Assembly: GCA_023078555.1 (NCBI GenBank) | Contig: CM041201.1 | Span: 7,757,172 to 7,821,171 of the forward strand | DNA: 64,000 bases | From: Ulva prolifera | Taxonomy: Eukaryota > Chlorophyta > Ulvophyceae > Ulvales > Ulvaceae | Reading direction: 5' to 3' | In this document: in pieces, positions 63,013 through 64,000 of the stretch | How the letters are laid out: each line of letters starts with the position of its first letter | Numbering within the stretch: position 1 is the first letter of the stretch | The notes under the pieces: model-generated | Seen by the model: the letters and a program-made list of their open reading frames with translations, nothing else | Database searches by the model: none | Told to the model about the DNA's origin: nothing | Made by a program: the position numbers and the translations under genes

Positions 63013-64000
63013 GAAGCTGGCAAGCCATCCATTGCGTGCCCACAATTGGCGGCTGAGCCTTACAATCTGGCACCAAAGTTAATACCATTGAACGCGACTT
63101 GTTTCAACTCCGCATTTATGTCTGGGTCCCTGTCCTTGTTTGATCTACATGACCTTAAAGAAAATATTATAGTGACTCTTCCATGCACAGACGCGGCGCA
63201 GGCTGCAGTTCGCCACATGCACACCATCAACATGCATGAACACAACATTACCGTCGTTATCCCCGCGCGAATTTTTGACTCGTCAGCATTTGTTCCGTTT
63301 TTACGTCAGCACTCCCCGTCCATGGTTGACGAGGCACGGCATTTGCTGGAGTATATGTCAGGCAACCCTGTTCCAGGACACCAAAAGTACCACATATGCA
63401 CAATGATCACGAATCAGCGTGTGTCAATTTTGCCAACGAAGAAAGCTGCAGCGGCGGTGTTGGCACAGCAAGCGAGTTTCGTTGATCTTATATGCACGAT
63501 GCCCACACGCATTCACAACCACTTCGCCAGGGCGTTGGTGGACACGGCAGCAAACCATAGCATGATCACTCGCGGTTTTTTGGAGCGCCATAACATCCCC
63601 TTTCTATCTACACACAGCGTAATGGTTGGAATTTCAGCATCGGAGGCACCATGCATAGGGTCTGTCTTGTTAAGTGCGCGGGTAGGACGACGGATCATTA
63701 CAGTGAAATTCACAGTAGTTGACTCGCTGCCCGCGGCAGCGGATTCATTCCATCCGAACGAGGCACTATTTGCACTTGATGTGATATCAGCCGTCAACAT
63801 GTCCATCACTTTTAAACATCCGCGCATTGTTATTCATGTCCCACCAGTAAAACATGGACGCAAGAAGACGGGACAGCCCTACTTCCATGTCATTCACGCC
63901 AGCCACGCACAAGTCACAACGGAATCCAGTCCACAGGAAGATTTCTTAATATCGCAACGTGAATTGAAGAGCCTCACAAACAGGGCGAGGCGCGGTCAGC
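63013..64000 (+). CDS. pol: Gypsy pol start, open after gag UGA; runs off window
   Basis: After the gag TGA the same frame stays open for 329 codons to the window edge: EAGKPSIACPQLAAEPYNLA, an internal ATG at 63,118 (MSGSLSLFDLHDLKENIIVT), IPARIFDSSAFVPFLRQHSP, the retropepsin loop LVDTAANHSMITRGFLE (near 63,535-63,585), VGISASEAPCIGSV and LFALDVIS. It ends with FLISQRELKSLTN, which precedes RT in the other copy. The absence of any frame change suggests UGA readthrough or reinitiation at 63,118. No reverse transcriptase is reached inside the window. Confidence 0.8.

Noticed and set aside
1-64000. CRISPR arrays, bacterial operons, rRNA or tRNA genes
   Set aside because: Repeats lack spacer structure, genes have spliceosomal introns, and no rRNA or tRNA signatures were seen.

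Overview
This is a eukaryotic, repeat-dominated nuclear segment, most likely from an alga or another microbial eukaryote; I cannot place it more precisely. The reasons are GT-AG spliceosomal introns (typically starting gtgtgc and ending tgcag), TATA-type promoters, Ty1/copia and Ty3/gypsy LTR retrotransposons, a Harbinger-type insertion, satellites and very low gene density. No rRNA or tRNA gene was seen. Almost every coding block shows a stop, frameshift, truncation or nested insertion, so this is mainly an archive of mobile and multicopy genes rather than ordinary host loci.

Layout. 1-1,856: 5' end of a minus-strand copia element (protease start, zinc knuckle, gag, primer site, LTR) sitting in an intron of gene A copy 1. 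1,897-6,914 and 7,005-13,513: gene A and gene B copy 1. Gene A is unrecognised with Cys/His-rich C-terminal exons. Gene B is a Cys-rich protein ending in a Pif1/RecD-like superfamily 1 helicase. 13.5-16.2 kb: non-coding DNA with a ~150-bp satellite. 16.3-18.3 kb: best copy of an unrecognised gene family, here called X. 18.4-22.0 kb: GC-rich hairpin arrays and a duplicated repeat, here called Y, with E2F-like sites. 22.3-31.3 kb: copy 2 of genes A and B, with an extra N-terminal exon, an internal deletion fusing A to B, and several stops; it ends in an inverted piece of family X and another hairpin array. 31.8-32.9 kb: a PrimPol-type primase-polymerase gene. 33.8-35.3 kb: degraded unrecognised coding blocks.

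35.4-56.3 kb holds two copies of repeat R (the second split by a 1.26-kb insertion with an 11-bp flanking duplication), two degraded X copies (one carrying an 811-bp Harbinger-like element with a TAA duplication, the other preserving the empty site), a DDE-transposase-like remnant, a gene with an OTU-like domain, and a decayed gypsy element (gag, protease, RT, RNase H). 56.4-59.9 kb is a second Y copy split by a solo copia LTR, then unrecognised ORFs. From about 60.0 kb to the right edge is a much fresher gypsy element with intact gag and an open pol reading on after a single UGA stop.

The most notable possibility is that genes A, B and the PrimPol gene are parts of one replicative mobile element (primase-polymerase plus SF1 helicase plus zinc-cluster proteins). 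Physical linkage and parallel duplication support this; mobility itself is inference, because no terminal repeats or recombinase were found. I call this element candidate AB-P below.
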